DNA of 64,000 nucleotides from Myxococcales bacterium (GCA_019634385.1 JAHQVK010000050.1:84072-148071), one strand, 5' to 3'. Numbered from the stretch's first letter, positions 36,877-45,736 are shown. Translations and numbers: made by a program. Notes: generated by a model not told the origin, from the sequence alone.

Positions 36877-36904
36877 TTAACTCGACCCCTCAAAACCCTA
36901 TAAG
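36877..36904 (+). promoter_or_regulatory. Candidate promoter for galE
   Basis: TTAACT and TATAAG are separated by 16 bp and end about 27 bp before the galE ATG. The -10 box is good and the -35 box is weak. Confidence 0.35.
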
Positions 36905-36930
36905 AGTGTAGTCATCATCGAGTATTCATC

Positions 36931-37953
36931 ATGCTAAACACCATTCTAGTGACCGGCGGGGCCGGATATATAGGCTCGCATACAACGCTTTGCTTATTGG
37001 AGAAAGGTTACGAAGTTGTTGTCATTGACAACCTTGCAAACGCTTCAAAAGAGAGTCTGAAGCGAGTTGAAAAGCTGACCGGCAAAAAACTCACATTTTT
37101 TGAGGTCGATCTCCTCCACGAAACAGACATACATAAGGTCTTATCGTGCCATCCCAACATTCGGCAGGTGATCCATTTTGCGGGCCTAAAAGCCGTGGGA
37201 GAGTCAACGGATGATCCGCTGAGATACTACCATAATAACCTCACCGGCACACTCCATCTTTTGAGAGCCCTTGAAAGTACGAACATCCGACAAATGGTCT
37301 TTAGCTCGAGCGCCACCGTTTATGGTTATCCAACGACTATTCCAGTAAATGAGCACGCGCCAATTCAACCCACAAATCCCTACGGTCATACCAAAGCCAT
37401 GATCGAGCAGATCATACTGGATACCATTGCAGCATACAACTGGGGAGTGGTGATCCTTCGGTACTTTAATCCGGTAGGCGCACATGCTAGTGGCGAAATT
37501 GGGGAAGACCCAGCGTATCCGAATAACCTACTCCCTTACATCACCCAAGTTGCTGCCGGTGTTAGGGAAAAGGTCACCATTTTTGGAGATGATTATCCAA
37601 CCCCCGACGGCTCCGGGGTCCGCGACTATATTCACGTGGTTGACCTTGCTCATGCCCACATTGCGGCGCTGGGTGCCCTAGACAAGCAACCTACCGGCGC
37701 CCAACTATATAATGTGGGTACCGGCAAGGGATACTCCGTCAAAGAAGTGCTCGAAGCCACCCAAGCGGTAGTCGACCGCCCCATCCCCGTTGAAGTAGGT
37801 CCTCGACGAGCTGGAGATGTGGCTGAATTAACCTCAGATCCTAGCAGAGCGCACGCAGCATTGGGCTGGAATGCCAAACACGACCTCAAGGAAATGGTTC
37901 GCTCAGCTTGGCACTGGCAATCCAAAAATCCTCACGGATACCGGAAGCAGTAG
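36931..37953 (+). CDS. galE: UDP-glucose 4-epimerase
   Basis: GalE interconverts UDP-glucose and UDP-galactose, supplying galactosyl units for surface glycans. The NAD-binding motif is VTGGAGYIGSHTT at the N-terminus, and the catalytic Ser/Tyr/Lys set is seen in FSSSATVYG and the YGHTK motif (Tyr about 151, Lys about 155). NLLPYITQVAAG and VRDYIHVVDLA are further GalE signatures. The 340-residue length matches the family. It is followed by ssrA on the same strand and could serve the glycosyltransferase operon 4 kb away, which is inference. Confidence 0.95.
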   Translation: MLNTILVTGGAGYIGSHTTLCLLEKGYEVVVIDNLANASKESLKRVEKLTGKKLTFFEVDLLHETDIHKVLSCHPNIRQVIHFAGLKAVGESTDDPLRYYHNNLTGTLHLLRALESTNIRQMVFSSSATVYGYPTTIPVNEHAPIQPTNPYGHTKAMIEQIILDTIAAYNWGVVILRYFNPVGAHASGEIGEDPAYPNNLLPYITQVAAGVREKVTIFGDDYPTPDGSGVRDYIHVVDLAHAHIAALGALDKQPTGAQLYNVGTGKGYSVKEVLEATQAVVDRPIPVEVGPRRAGDVAELTSDPSRAHAALGWNAKHDLKEMVRSAWHWQSKNPHGYRKQ

Positions 37954-38065
37954 AGAACATTATGGTAAAAACAGTAATTAAATCATTTATTCATCAATAA
38001 CCTATTTTAGGCTGACCTATCTTCCCTCAGCAGGCAGAGAAAACGGCTGGCTTTCCGCAATTAAC

Positions 38066-38093
38066 TTGACGCCACCCGTATAGGCCCTAGTCT
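38066..38093 (+). promoter_or_regulatory. Candidate ssrA promoter
   Basis: TTGACG and TAGTCT are spaced by 16 bp and end about 11 bp before the mature 5' end of the tmRNA. The -35 box is strong. The segment CCCTAGTCTAGGG around the -10 box is also palindromic. Confidence 0.45.
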
Positions 38094-38104
38094 AGGGCTC
38101 CTTA

Positions 38105-38480
38105 GGGGCCGACCTGGTTTCGACGGGGGTTGTGCACTTTAGGACGCGTGTCCGGCAACCGTGCTCGCCGGTCAAACGGTACGGAAACTTCAAGTGCCAA
38201 CGACGAGCCTTCGCTCGCTATGGCTGCCTAGTCTAGCTCACATAGAGTTCAACTAGGCCGTGTGTATTGGTGACCCTGCCTCTGGTCCCACTGCAGGCGA
38301 AAACGAAGGGGGCTAGCGCTTGATCATTGCTCGGCGGATCAGGGGCGAATAAAAAGTTGAGCTCGGTCATTAAGGGTGTGTCCGCGAGCCGTTATTGATT
38401 CAAATAGATTCGTGAGACTACACACGTAGGGTCCTCTGGGAATCTTCTTTCGGACGTGGGTTCGATTCCCACCGGCTCCA
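38105..38480 (+). ncRNA. ssrA: Transfer-messenger RNA (tmRNA)
   Basis: tmRNA rescues stalled ribosomes by acting first as alanyl-tRNA and then as a short mRNA. The 5' end GGGGCCGACCTGGTTTCGAC and the 3' end GTTCGATTCCCACCGGCTCC are the conserved tRNA-like parts and pair as an acceptor stem; the CCA is encoded. The tag reading frame runs from the GCC resume codon at 38196 to TAG at 38231 and encodes ANDEPSLAMAA. The Ala-Ala end is the usual degradation signal. The 376-nt length fits a one-piece tmRNA. Its 3' end borders a region of decayed and mobile sequence, in keeping with ssrA as an integration target. Confidence 0.97.
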
Positions 38481-38648
38481 TCTCAAATCTACCGTCATCT
38501 CGCACGCCTGGCGACGGGCGTGCCGATGACTGTGTCAGAAACCCGCTGCTGGACAAGCTGTCACAGGCACGGGCCCTCATCAAAGCGGGCCTGACCGAGC
38601 GAGCAACGGCGGTGCTGGAGGATTTGATTCGCAGCATAGGTGGGAGCC

Positions 38649-39712
38649 ATGACGGAGGTACCAGCCAGTAAAGACAACATTTTCAGAGTTCTGAGTGTTG
38701 ATGGCGGAGGCTACCTCGGTCTCGCCTCTGGCGCTCGCCAACGGTAGAACCGGAGACGAAATCGTAAAACTCTACGAGACCCTCGGAGAACAGGTCTTCA
38801 AGGGCCAATTACTAGGGTAGGGAATGCTGGCGTTTTCCGAGCCAGATACACCAACGAGAAGCTCAAAGAGGCTCTCGTTGAAGAATTTGGCGACCAAACG
38901 CTCGATGGTCTCAAGACGAAGGGGAAGAACGTCCTGGTTCCAGCATTCAATGTAACAACGGGGCGTCCGCGAATCTTCAAGACGGATCACTCCTCCAACC
39001 TCAGCGCCGATGGAGACTTCAAGCTTGTGGACGTAGCACTCGCAAGCACTACGGCCCCCACATTCTTTCCTGTGGTCGAAGTCGAGAACTCCCGAACAAA
39101 CACCAAAGAACTCTTCTGCGATGGAGGCGTCGCCGCCAATCATCCGGCACTACTGGGGTTCGCGGAGGCGCTTGCCGAGCTCAAGATCTCAGCTCACAAG
39201 ATCCGCCTGCTCTCTGTCTCAACTCCGAGAGAAACGCTCGCAGACCCCGCCGCAAAGTCGGAGACGCTCGACCGAGGACTGACTGAGTGGGGGCCAAACT
39301 TGCTTCCATCTTCATGGACTCCAATTCAGACCTAGCTAACGAATTGATGAAGCGCCTGGTCACTGGTCTAGGACCAAAATACGTCCGAGTAGCACTACCC
39401 AACGACGAACGATTCAAGATGGACACCGTCACTGACGACTCCACCCGCGTCCTGAAGAATGTGGGCGGAACATTTACGATGGACGGGGAACGCCGCAAAG
39501 AAGTGGCTCAAATAATCCTTTAGGGCGCCGAGGTTGCCGCGATGGCTGACGTTCAAAAGTTCTTCGAAGAGTGCACGCAAAGATTCGCGTTGACTACGCG
39601 GCGTCCGAAAACGTGCGTTCGAGCCGAGATTCCGTGCCCGAAAAGATTCGCGCTTCGCTCAAGAAGACCAGCCAAAGTAGTTCGTACAGCAAAGACCGAG
39701 GCAAGGACTTAG
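38649..39712 (+). pseudogene. Decayed patatin-like phospholipase (CapV-like)
   Basis: The remnant starts MTEVPASKDNIFRVLSVDGGGYLGLA, the patatin oxyanion-hole motif, but hits a TAG after 32 codons. The segment that should hold the GxSxG nucleophile is missing, and sequence resumes in another frame at GRTGDEIVKLYETLGEQVF. Another frame shift leads to RYTNEKLKEALVEEFGDQTL, NVTTGRPRIFKT and ALASTTAPTFFPVVEV, then the FCDGGVAANHP motif that carries the catalytic Asp. A further shift near 39330 continues as LANELMKRLVTGLGPKYVRVALP. An in-frame TAG at 39521 precedes GAEVAAMADVQKFF. The layout resembles CBASS-type phospholipase effectors, but no cyclase gene is nearby. The last codons lie in a truncated family 1 repeat. 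It follows ssrA by about 170 bp. Confidence 0.8.
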
Positions 39713-39738
39713 GTTCAACCCAAGGGATTTCTGCTATA
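39685..39738 (-). repeat. Internally deleted copy of the family 1 repeat (copy C)
   Basis: Both ends are present (TACAGCAAAGACC at the left; TTCAACCCAAGGGATTTCTGCTATA at the right), but hairpins 2 and 3 are missing. It is inverted relative to most copies and overlaps the end of the patatin remnant. Confidence 0.75.
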
Positions 39739-39766
39739 TACTGATTTGATCATCGACTTAAGGATA

Positions 39767-39879
39767 TATAGCAAAGACCACTTGAGTTGATTCTCTAAGA
39801 ATCAACCAGGGGTCGCGCAGCGGGTATAACCCCGCGGAGAAGCTGGAACTTGGGTTCAACCCAAGGGATTTCTGCTGTG
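39767..39879 (-). repeat. Cloverleaf-like dispersed repeat (family 1), copy D
   Basis: This is a full copy in inverted orientation, from TATAGCAAAGACCACTTGAG to GGGATTTCTGCTGTG. Hairpin 2 reads GCGGGTATAACCCCGC here, so it still pairs although its bases differ from the consensus. It lies 28 bp from the deleted copy C. Confidence 0.9.
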
Positions 39880-40717
39880 GTCCGAAATAGAGGAAACATG
39901 GATCTCGCCCTTAAAGCAGGCGTTCCCAGAAAAACGGCTCTCGGGAAGCCAGAATTGAGGCCAATCGAAAACAAGCGTGTCCGCTATGTATGGCCGCTTG
40001 AGCTAAGTCGTAGGTATTTTACATTAAGTACTAAGCAAAAGACTAAAGTTGTGTCAGTGTGTAGGATACGACGTAGTCGGTGCTCGTAAATGCCGACTTC
40101 AGCGCTCTCTAGATGAAAGACAAAGAACGCAGAGATAGTCAAAAATTCCTTGCTTGATTACGGTAGGAACGAGCCTTAGCATTTTAGTTTCTGGAATCCT
40201 GATGAGCATGATCTATCAATATTGCCAGTTCTCTTCAGTCGGGATATGTTTGTACGGAAACGTCCTGAATCCGGATCAAACCAGCGGCCAGGTTCCGGCT
40301 TCTTGCATTTGTGCTGGTTCCGACGACAGAAAACTCTGAACTTCTTCTTCTCTTACCCAAGAATGCAATAGGTTCCTTTTTGTAGGGCTTAAATCGCCTG
40401 CGACTAATGCACCGTTGCTGCGCTGTGTCCGATTCCAAACTCTCGCTAATTCAGATTCTGGAATCACGCTTCTATCAAAGAAGATAGCCACATGGAACGG
40501 CGTAATCTCTCTTTTCTGCAGTCTAAGCAACGTATTGTCATCGTCCTCTACCCAGCAACCTGAGAAGTCTCCGCGGCGGCATTGCTCCTCAAATACGCCA
40601 GCAGAACGTGTGGTTCCCGGTTCCCCAACCTAGCGACGTTCTTTCGAAGATCTTCGCCAAGTTTCTCAACTCTCCGATACATTGCCCACTCATATCAATC
40701 GACTACCTATCCACCAT
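39880..40717. other. Stretch without a supported gene (accessory region)
   Basis: No gene is convincing here. A plus-strand ORF at 39895-40089 (MDLALKAGVPRKTALGK) resembles nothing I know. On the minus strand one frame is open from 40629 to 40276 without an ATG. It reads FEEQCRRGDFSGCWVEDDD and later HVAIFFDRSVIPESELARVW, which looks coding-like but is not recognised. It may be a fragment of a lost gene. The segment lies between two family 1 repeats. Confidence 0.4.
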
Positions 40718-40828
40718 ACAGCAGAAACTACTTGGGTTGAACCAAATTCCTGCTTCTACGCCGGGCTATACTCCGCTGCGCGCCCCCTAGGTAATTCTTA
40801 CTGAATCACCTAGGGGGCTTTGCTATAT
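40718..40828 (+). repeat. Cloverleaf-like dispersed repeat (family 1), copy E with an altered but paired stem
   Basis: The copy runs from TACAGCAGAAACTACTTGGG to GCTTTGCTATA. Its third stem reads GCCCCCTAGGTAATTC / GAATCACCTAGGGGGC, almost fully paired although half of the stem differs from the consensus GACCACTTG...CAAGTGGTC. Confidence 0.92.
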
Positions 40829-41073
40829 GTCCATATTTCAACACACTGGCTGAAAAAGGGATACTGCACATCTTCATCGCTAGAATTGTGCTCAGGACAT
40901 AGGTCTCGCGATGTCCATCGAAATCATTTGCTGATCATCACAATCATTTGCCGATTGACTTTAAGCCTAAAGCAAAAGACATGCGCAGAATGATTGCGCG
41001 GCTTTGTAATAAGTTCTGGCAAGAATTTGTCTCTGTAACAAGCACGATCCTTCATCTACGCAGACCGGTCCAG

Positions 41074-41676
41074 ATGTCTCATATCGTGATTGCCACAACC
41101 TTCGTAGCTTCGACACCAAGCATCAGCTTGGCGCAGCCGGATACGAATGAGCCACAGGAGAACATGATACAGGAGACTCCATCCAACATCCCAAACGAGA
41201 ACCCGCCGGATTTGTTTTTGAGTGACAGCCCTGATCCCCATCGAGCTTTCCAAGTTTCCGGACTCCTCGACATCGGCTCCTACGGCGCGTTCATGTTCGG
41301 GGCTGGTTCTATAGTTTCGGTACCCGTCGTAAAGGGCGGCTTCATCCCGGGCATCAATGAAGCATTCTACGTTGAAGGTGGCCTAAAACTCGCTGGCGTT
41401 TTCTTTTCCAACACTTTTTCTTCCTTCACACAAGTGCTCTTGAATCCCATGGTTGGTGCACGCTGGGACTTTTACTTTACCGAGACTCTCTCGGCCTACC
41501 CTCTTATCCGAACCGGCGGCATCATCTCCCTTGAAAACGGTGGTGGAGGATTCTATTTCGCGACTGGAATTGGCGGGCACTGGCGCTTCTCGGATCCGGT
41601 CAGCCTAAGGTCCGAGTTGATTGGTGGCTCAAGCTCCGGAGTCGCCCTCAGCATCGGAGTCTCCTTCAATTTCTAG
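41074..41676 (+). CDS. Secreted beta-barrel-like protein of unknown function
   Basis: The product is probably exported: MSHIVIATTFVASTPSISLAQ is a plausible signal peptide, followed by a Pro/Asn/Glu-rich linker. The remaining roughly 150 residues alternate Gly and aromatic strands (FQVSGLLDIGSYGAFMFGAG, MVGARWDFYFTETLSAYPLI, GGFYFATGIGGHWRF) and end in SIGVSFNF. A terminal Phe is typical of outer-membrane beta-barrels. The track start is a TTG at 40948; ATG at 40981 or 41074 are alternatives, and I prefer 41074 because of the signal peptide. No specific family was recognised. It stands alone, upstream of the glycosyltransferase operon. Confidence 0.65.
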   Translation: MSHIVIATTFVASTPSISLAQPDTNEPQENMIQETPSNIPNENPPDLFLSDSPDPHRAFQVSGLLDIGSYGAFMFGAGSIVSVPVVKGGFIPGINEAFYVEGGLKLAGVFFSNTFSSFTQVLLNPMVGARWDFYFTETLSAYPLIRTGGIISLENGGGGFYFATGIGGHWRFSDPVSLRSELIGGSSSGVALSIGVSFNF

Positions 41677-41942
41677 CCCGCCGATCGCTCAATCACTGCC
41701 TCACGATTTTCCCGCCTCCCGAAACACAGCAACAGCACATCTCCAAGCCCGTTTGTTGTACAAAGACAGTTACTTTTAGACCATCCCTCGTCACACATGA
41801 AGCGGTTGTATCCCGCACAATCGTACCCGAATAACGCTCTGACTGACCACCATCCTGTGACTCGGTTATGGACGGGCTCAAGTGCTCACAGCACAATAGA
41901 TAAGATTGACTCCCTCCACCTATCCTGGCACCGGCTGAAGGG

Positions 41943-43220
41943 GTGCGGATCTTCCGAAGTCCCTGGATTCTGCTTGGTGCTGCGGTTATCACCGCATTCG
42001 TGCAAGTGGCCCTGGGACCAAGTCTTGCGCCTGACAGTCAGGGATACATAGACGACTCCCCGATACGCCCTCCGTTGTACCCTGCGTTCATTAAAGGGTG
42101 CCAATGGCTAGGGGGCGATTATGGTCTCCATCTAGTCGTGGTCTTACAGATCGCTTGGGCACTGTGGGGAGTGGGGCACTTCGTTCGTAAGCTGCACATC
42201 GACAGTCTGTATACCCCCCAGGCTGGCTTGAGCGCGTTGGTCTTGTGGGTCCCGATATGGACATATGGCAGCCGAATTCTGCCTGAAATGCTAGCGTATG
42301 GAGGCTATCTTTTTACGTTGAGTGCCCTACAGCAACTTCTTAGTCACCCTAGCTTGAACAACGGCGTCCGCCTCACACTGTGGACATGTCTCACTCAGGC
42401 CATCCGGCCAGCGTATTTATTTTTTTGGCCCATCCCCTTCTTTGCTTGGGGTGCTATCTACCTACTGGCTCGTCGACCTCTACGAGCAACCATTCTTTGT
42501 GGTTTCATGACGCTGACAATAATGCTGAGCAGTCTCGGTCTACAGACCACCATTAAACACCTCCAAGGTAGTGCGTCGGTATCTGGGCTAGGCCACCAAC
42601 TCCTGAGCGTTCAACTTTACTTAGTAGATACTCATACTCTGGGTACCTCTCCATCACCAAACGAGGTAGATGAGTTCGCGCTCCATATCAGCCAGCAGCT
42701 ACGTGAGCGCTCCCAGCTTCAACAAGTCACCAGCCAGTCAAAATCTAACCCTCACCTCTTCGAACCATATTTTCAAGAAATGTCTCAACTCACTATTCGT
42801 GCCTACGCGAACATGCACCAGCTCTCATCCGATGACAACGTAGATCTTGTAGCCTTTAATGTTTTAGCCCGTAAGCTCGCCCTTCGCATCATAACGCATA
42901 ATCCTCTTCGTTTCACTCGGCACCTCGCCAAAGAACTATTCCGAGCTGAGCGCTATTTTGCCGTGCTTGTTGTCCTCCTCTTCATGCTCTGGGGTCTTCA
43001 AGCAGCACAAAGTAGACAAGCGTTTGACATCTATCGATGGCTCGTGGTCACCAGCGGCCTCGCGAACTACGCGGTGGCTCTCATGGTCGAACCACTTATC
43101 ACTCGATATGTGTATCCGACCGATGCGTCTATAATCGCGATACTATTTGTCGTTAGATCTAGCTCCATTCGTAACAATGACAAGACACGTACCCAGGACA
43201 TTCCATATGAACACCAATGA
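41943..43220 (+). CDS. Polytopic membrane protein, GT39/ArnT-like glycosyltransferase candidate
   Basis: The 425-residue protein begins at a GTG and has about nine hydrophobic segments. An early periplasmic-type loop PDSQGYIDDSPIRPPLYPAFI resembles the first loop of dolichyl-phosphate-mannose-type (GT-C) glycosyltransferases, where an acidic residue is catalytic. The family link is weak otherwise. The stop lies inside the next gene's coding start (14-bp overlap), so it is the first gene of a three-gene operon with a GT2 and a GT4 enzyme. Its likely job is transfer of a lipid-linked sugar at the membrane; that is inference. Confidence 0.65.
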   Translation: MRIFRSPWILLGAAVITAFVQVALGPSLAPDSQGYIDDSPIRPPLYPAFIKGCQWLGGDYGLHLVVVLQIAWALWGVGHFVRKLHIDSLYTPQAGLSALVLWVPIWTYGSRILPEMLAYGGYLFTLSALQQLLSHPSLNNGVRLTLWTCLTQAIRPAYLFFWPIPFFAWGAIYLLARRPLRATILCGFMTLTIMLSSLGLQTTIKHLQGSASVSGLGHQLLSVQLYLVDTHTLGTSPSPNEVDEFALHISQQLRERSQLQQVTSQSKSNPHLFEPYFQEMSQLTIRAYANMHQLSSDDNVDLVAFNVLARKLALRIITHNPLRFTRHLAKELFRAERYFAVLVVLLFMLWGLQAAQSRQAFDIYRWLVVTSGLANYAVALMVEPLITRYVYPTDASIIAILFVVRSSSIRNNDKTRTQDIPYEHQ

Positions 43221-44391
43221 CAATATGGCAAGCACAACCCCCGAGGTTAGTGTGGTTATGCCGTGCCTAAACGAAGAGAAAACCGTAGGTATATGCATTA
43301 CCAAAACTCAAGCCATCTTTGAGCAGCTGGCATGTACCTATGAAATCATTGTGGCTGACAATGGATCAACTGATAATTCAACATCTATCGCTGCACGGAT
43401 GGGTGCCCGAGTGATTCATGCGCCCAAACGTGGATATGGTCATGCATACATTGCGGGAATTTCAGCATCCAGCGGTCAATATATTGTGATGGGAGATGCT
43501 GATGACAGCTATGACTTTGGTGAAATACCGCGCTTTCTTGAAAAACTGCGTCACGGTGCTGATCTCGTCATGGGCTCTCGGTTTCGCGGAGAAATCAAAA
43601 CTGGAGCTATGCCTTGGCTACATCGCTATTTTGGCAACCCCGTCCTCAGCCGTCTCCTGAATCTTCTATTCAAGGCTGGCGTGACTGATGCCCACTGTGG
43701 GCTGAGAGCACTCACCAAAGAGACATGGACCCGACTTCAGCTTCGAACTGGCGGAATGGAATTTGCCTCAGAGATGGTCATCCGCGCCGCCCAGGAGCAA
43801 CTTAGCATCCGCGAGGTCCCGGTCACCCTGCACCCCGACGGACGAGACCGCCCTCCACACTTACGTAGTTTCCGCGACGGCTGGCGTCACCTACGTTTCA
43901 TGCTCCTGTACAGCCCCAATTGGTTATTCTGGGTCCCTGCCCTCTTTCCGGCCATCATCGGTGCACTACTTGTTGGTCTGCTGCCTTTTGTCCATATTAA
44001 CCTATTCCACCATCGATTCAGCTATCACTTCTCTTTACTAGGCTCCACTTTCCTATTGGTCAGCTTTCAACTCGTACAGCTGGGTTTTTTTGCTAAAGTT
44101 ATTTTTGTTGGCGCTGGACTGGGCGAGAATGCCTGGGGAAGATGGGGCTTAGAACGCGCGCGAATCGGTAGACTCCTTCTTATGAGTGGGAGCTTGATCA
44201 GCATAGGTCTTGGTGCCAATATCAAGGTTCTTCTTGATTGGATCACAAACGATTTCGGCGCTGTCGATCGATATACAACCTCCTTGGTAGTCCTCGCATC
44301 CACCCTGCTTCTCCTCGGCGTGCATCTACTGTTTGGTACATTTTTTCTTGGTGTTCTACGGGGATCAAGGACCGGACGTTGGTCCGACTGA
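43207..44391 (+). CDS. GT2-family glycosyltransferase with C-terminal membrane helices (DPM1/DpgS-like)
   Basis: A GT-A glycosyltransferase domain opens the protein: VSVVMPCLNEEKTVG, IIVADNGSTDNS, then MGDADDSYDFGEIP, where DAD is the metal-binding motif. FRGEIKTGAMPWLHRYFGNPVLSRLLN is typical of polyprenyl-phosphate glucosyl/mannosyl transferases. Four hydrophobic segments follow from about residue 240. ATG at 43207 is preferred to the track start at 43147 because the domain begins right after it. The gene overlaps its upstream neighbour by 14 bp, and its TGA overlaps the next ATG by one base. It probably makes a polyprenyl-phosphate sugar for the GT-C candidate upstream. Confidence 0.9.
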   Translation: MNTNDNMASTTPEVSVVMPCLNEEKTVGICITKTQAIFEQLACTYEIIVADNGSTDNSTSIAARMGARVIHAPKRGYGHAYIAGISASSGQYIVMGDADDSYDFGEIPRFLEKLRHGADLVMGSRFRGEIKTGAMPWLHRYFGNPVLSRLLNLLFKAGVTDAHCGLRALTKETWTRLQLRTGGMEFASEMVIRAAQEQLSIREVPVTLHPDGRDRPPHLRSFRDGWRHLRFMLLYSPNWLFWVPALFPAIIGALLVGLLPFVHINLFHHRFSYHFSLLGSTFLLVSFQLVQLGFFAKVIFVGAGLGENAWGRWGLERARIGRLLLMSGSLISIGLGANIKVLLDWITNDFGAVDRYTTSLVVLASTLLLLGVHLLFGTFFLGVLRGSRTGRWSD

Positions 44392-45527
44392 TGAGATCAA
44401 CAACCCCCTTGCGCGTCTTAGAAGTCACTCACTATATGCCCCCTCACGTTGGCGGTATTGAGTTCGTCACTGAATCACTGGTCCACGGTCTCCGAGATCT
44501 CGGTCATACTGTCCGCTGGGTGGCATCCGCCACCCCCTCTCAAGCCGGGATAGATGGTGATTGTATTCGAGTTCCGGCCATGAACATTCTAGAAGAGACT
44601 ATTGGACTCCCCTATCCTTTTTGGGCTCCAAATGGAGTAACACAACTCTATCGAGAAGTAGAGCTAGCCGACGTGGTGCACATTCACGACTGTCTGTACC
44701 TAGGTTCTATAGTCGCCACCTGCGCCGCCAAAGCGACCCAAACCCCCATAGTTCTCACCCAGCACGTAGGCGAGGTTCCCTTCGGTCCGGTCTTGGATCC
44801 TATACAGAGGATCGCCTATCAAACCATCGGTAAGCAGATCATTCAAAGGGTAGATCATCGAGTAACATGTAGCCATCACGTGGCTCAATACTTTTATGAC
44901 TTAGGCCTAAGATCTTCATTCAGTATCATCCCCAACGCCGTCGATACCAGTCGGTTTGCAGCACTTTCTGTCGCCTCCCGAACCCAACTTCGTAGAAGAT
45001 GGGGCATCCCCAACCATCAACCCGTCCTACTAACCGTCGGCCGATTGGTTCCTAAGAAGGCGCTTCGTACAACCTTAGCCACCCTCCGACTACTCCGGCA
45101 TTTAGACCCCGTATTGTTTGTTGTGGGAGATGGCCCCGAAGCTCACCTTCTCCAACATCAGCCCAACGTAACCCACCAGCCATACATACCGGCAGCAGAA
45201 ATGGCTGATGTCTATCGCTGCGCTGACGTATTTATCCTCCCCTCTCAGGGGGAAGGTTTGCCTCTCAGTGTGCAAGAAGCATTGCTCAGTGGTTTACCGG
45301 CAGTTGTCTCGGATGACGCCGCTTTTCGCCGCAATTTACAAGACTGCCCCGCAGTTCATTTTGCCTCCTCCCCAGAGAATCTCGCAACTGCGACTATTCG
45401 AGCTCTTCAACACCCAGTCTCCGGCCAAAAGTGGGCCCAGCAGCGGTGGCATACCACGCGGTTTGTGGAAGAGTACGCAACTCTCCTACAAAGCATAGTC
45501 CGGGCCGAAGCTAGGGCGTGTCTTTAA
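44391..45527 (+). CDS. GT4-family glycosyltransferase
   Basis: The protein is a GT-B retaining glycosyltransferase. The N-terminal acceptor domain starts RVLEVTHYMPPHVGGIEFVTESL, with the glycine loop of the family. The donor domain contains LLTVGRLVPKKALRTTLATLRLL and the E-x7-E region in LPSQGEGLPLSVQEALLSGLPAV. The ATG at 44391 overlaps the GT2 stop (TGATG), so the track start at 44238 is rejected. The last codons and the TAA stop (RACL) are provided by the left inverted end of the 192-bp palindromic element, so the native C-terminus was probably replaced by that insertion. Confidence 0.9.
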   Translation: MRSTTPLRVLEVTHYMPPHVGGIEFVTESLVHGLRDLGHTVRWVASATPSQAGIDGDCIRVPAMNILEETIGLPYPFWAPNGVTQLYREVELADVVHIHDCLYLGSIVATCAAKATQTPIVLTQHVGEVPFGPVLDPIQRIAYQTIGKQIIQRVDHRVTCSHHVAQYFYDLGLRSSFSIIPNAVDTSRFAALSVASRTQLRRRWGIPNHQPVLLTVGRLVPKKALRTTLATLRLLRHLDPVLFVVGDGPEAHLLQHQPNVTHQPYIPAAEMADVYRCADVFILPSQGEGLPLSVQEALLSGLPAVVSDDAAFRRNLQDCPAVHFASSPENLATATIRALQHPVSGQKWAQQRWHTTRFVEEYATLLQSIVRAEARACL

Positions 45528-45702
45528 CCTCCGGACCGCGTTCGGACTTGTATCCCACACTTTGTGAGGGGTCGGTGGCTGCGCCACCCTTTCGGGCCCC
45601 TCGGCCCGGTACATCCCGTACCCTCCCTTCGAGACCTACCCCTCACACACGCGGGATACGGCTTCATCTCCACGGCCAGAAGAGAGTAAAGACACGCCCT
45701 AG
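45511..45702. mobile_element. 192-bp palindromic MITE-like element (family 2) with perfect 16-bp inverted ends
   Basis: The left end CTAGGGCGTGTCTTTA is the exact reverse complement of the right end TAAAGACACGCCCTAG. Inside, GTATCCC and GTGAGGGGT recur inverted on the far side, so the whole element can fold back on itself. Smaller hairpins (GGTGGCTGCGCCACC) sit in the centre. The CTAG at each edge may be a 4-bp target duplication of IS5-like type. It encodes no protein. A half copy occurs near 50.2 kb and a degraded end near 53.06 kb. Confidence 0.8.
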
Positions 45703-45736
45703 TGAACCCTGCCCCACTCCTCACCCCAGCAATCAA

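Noticed and set aside
38459-38480. Second ssrA att site flanking an island
   Set aside because: I could not find another copy of the 3' end GTTCGATTCCCACCGGCTCC in the window, so no island boundary can be set.
40276-40629. New minus-strand gene in the accessory gap
   Set aside because: The frame is open for 118 codons but has no ATG or ribosome site except an internal TTG, and the translation is not recognised; kept only as a note.
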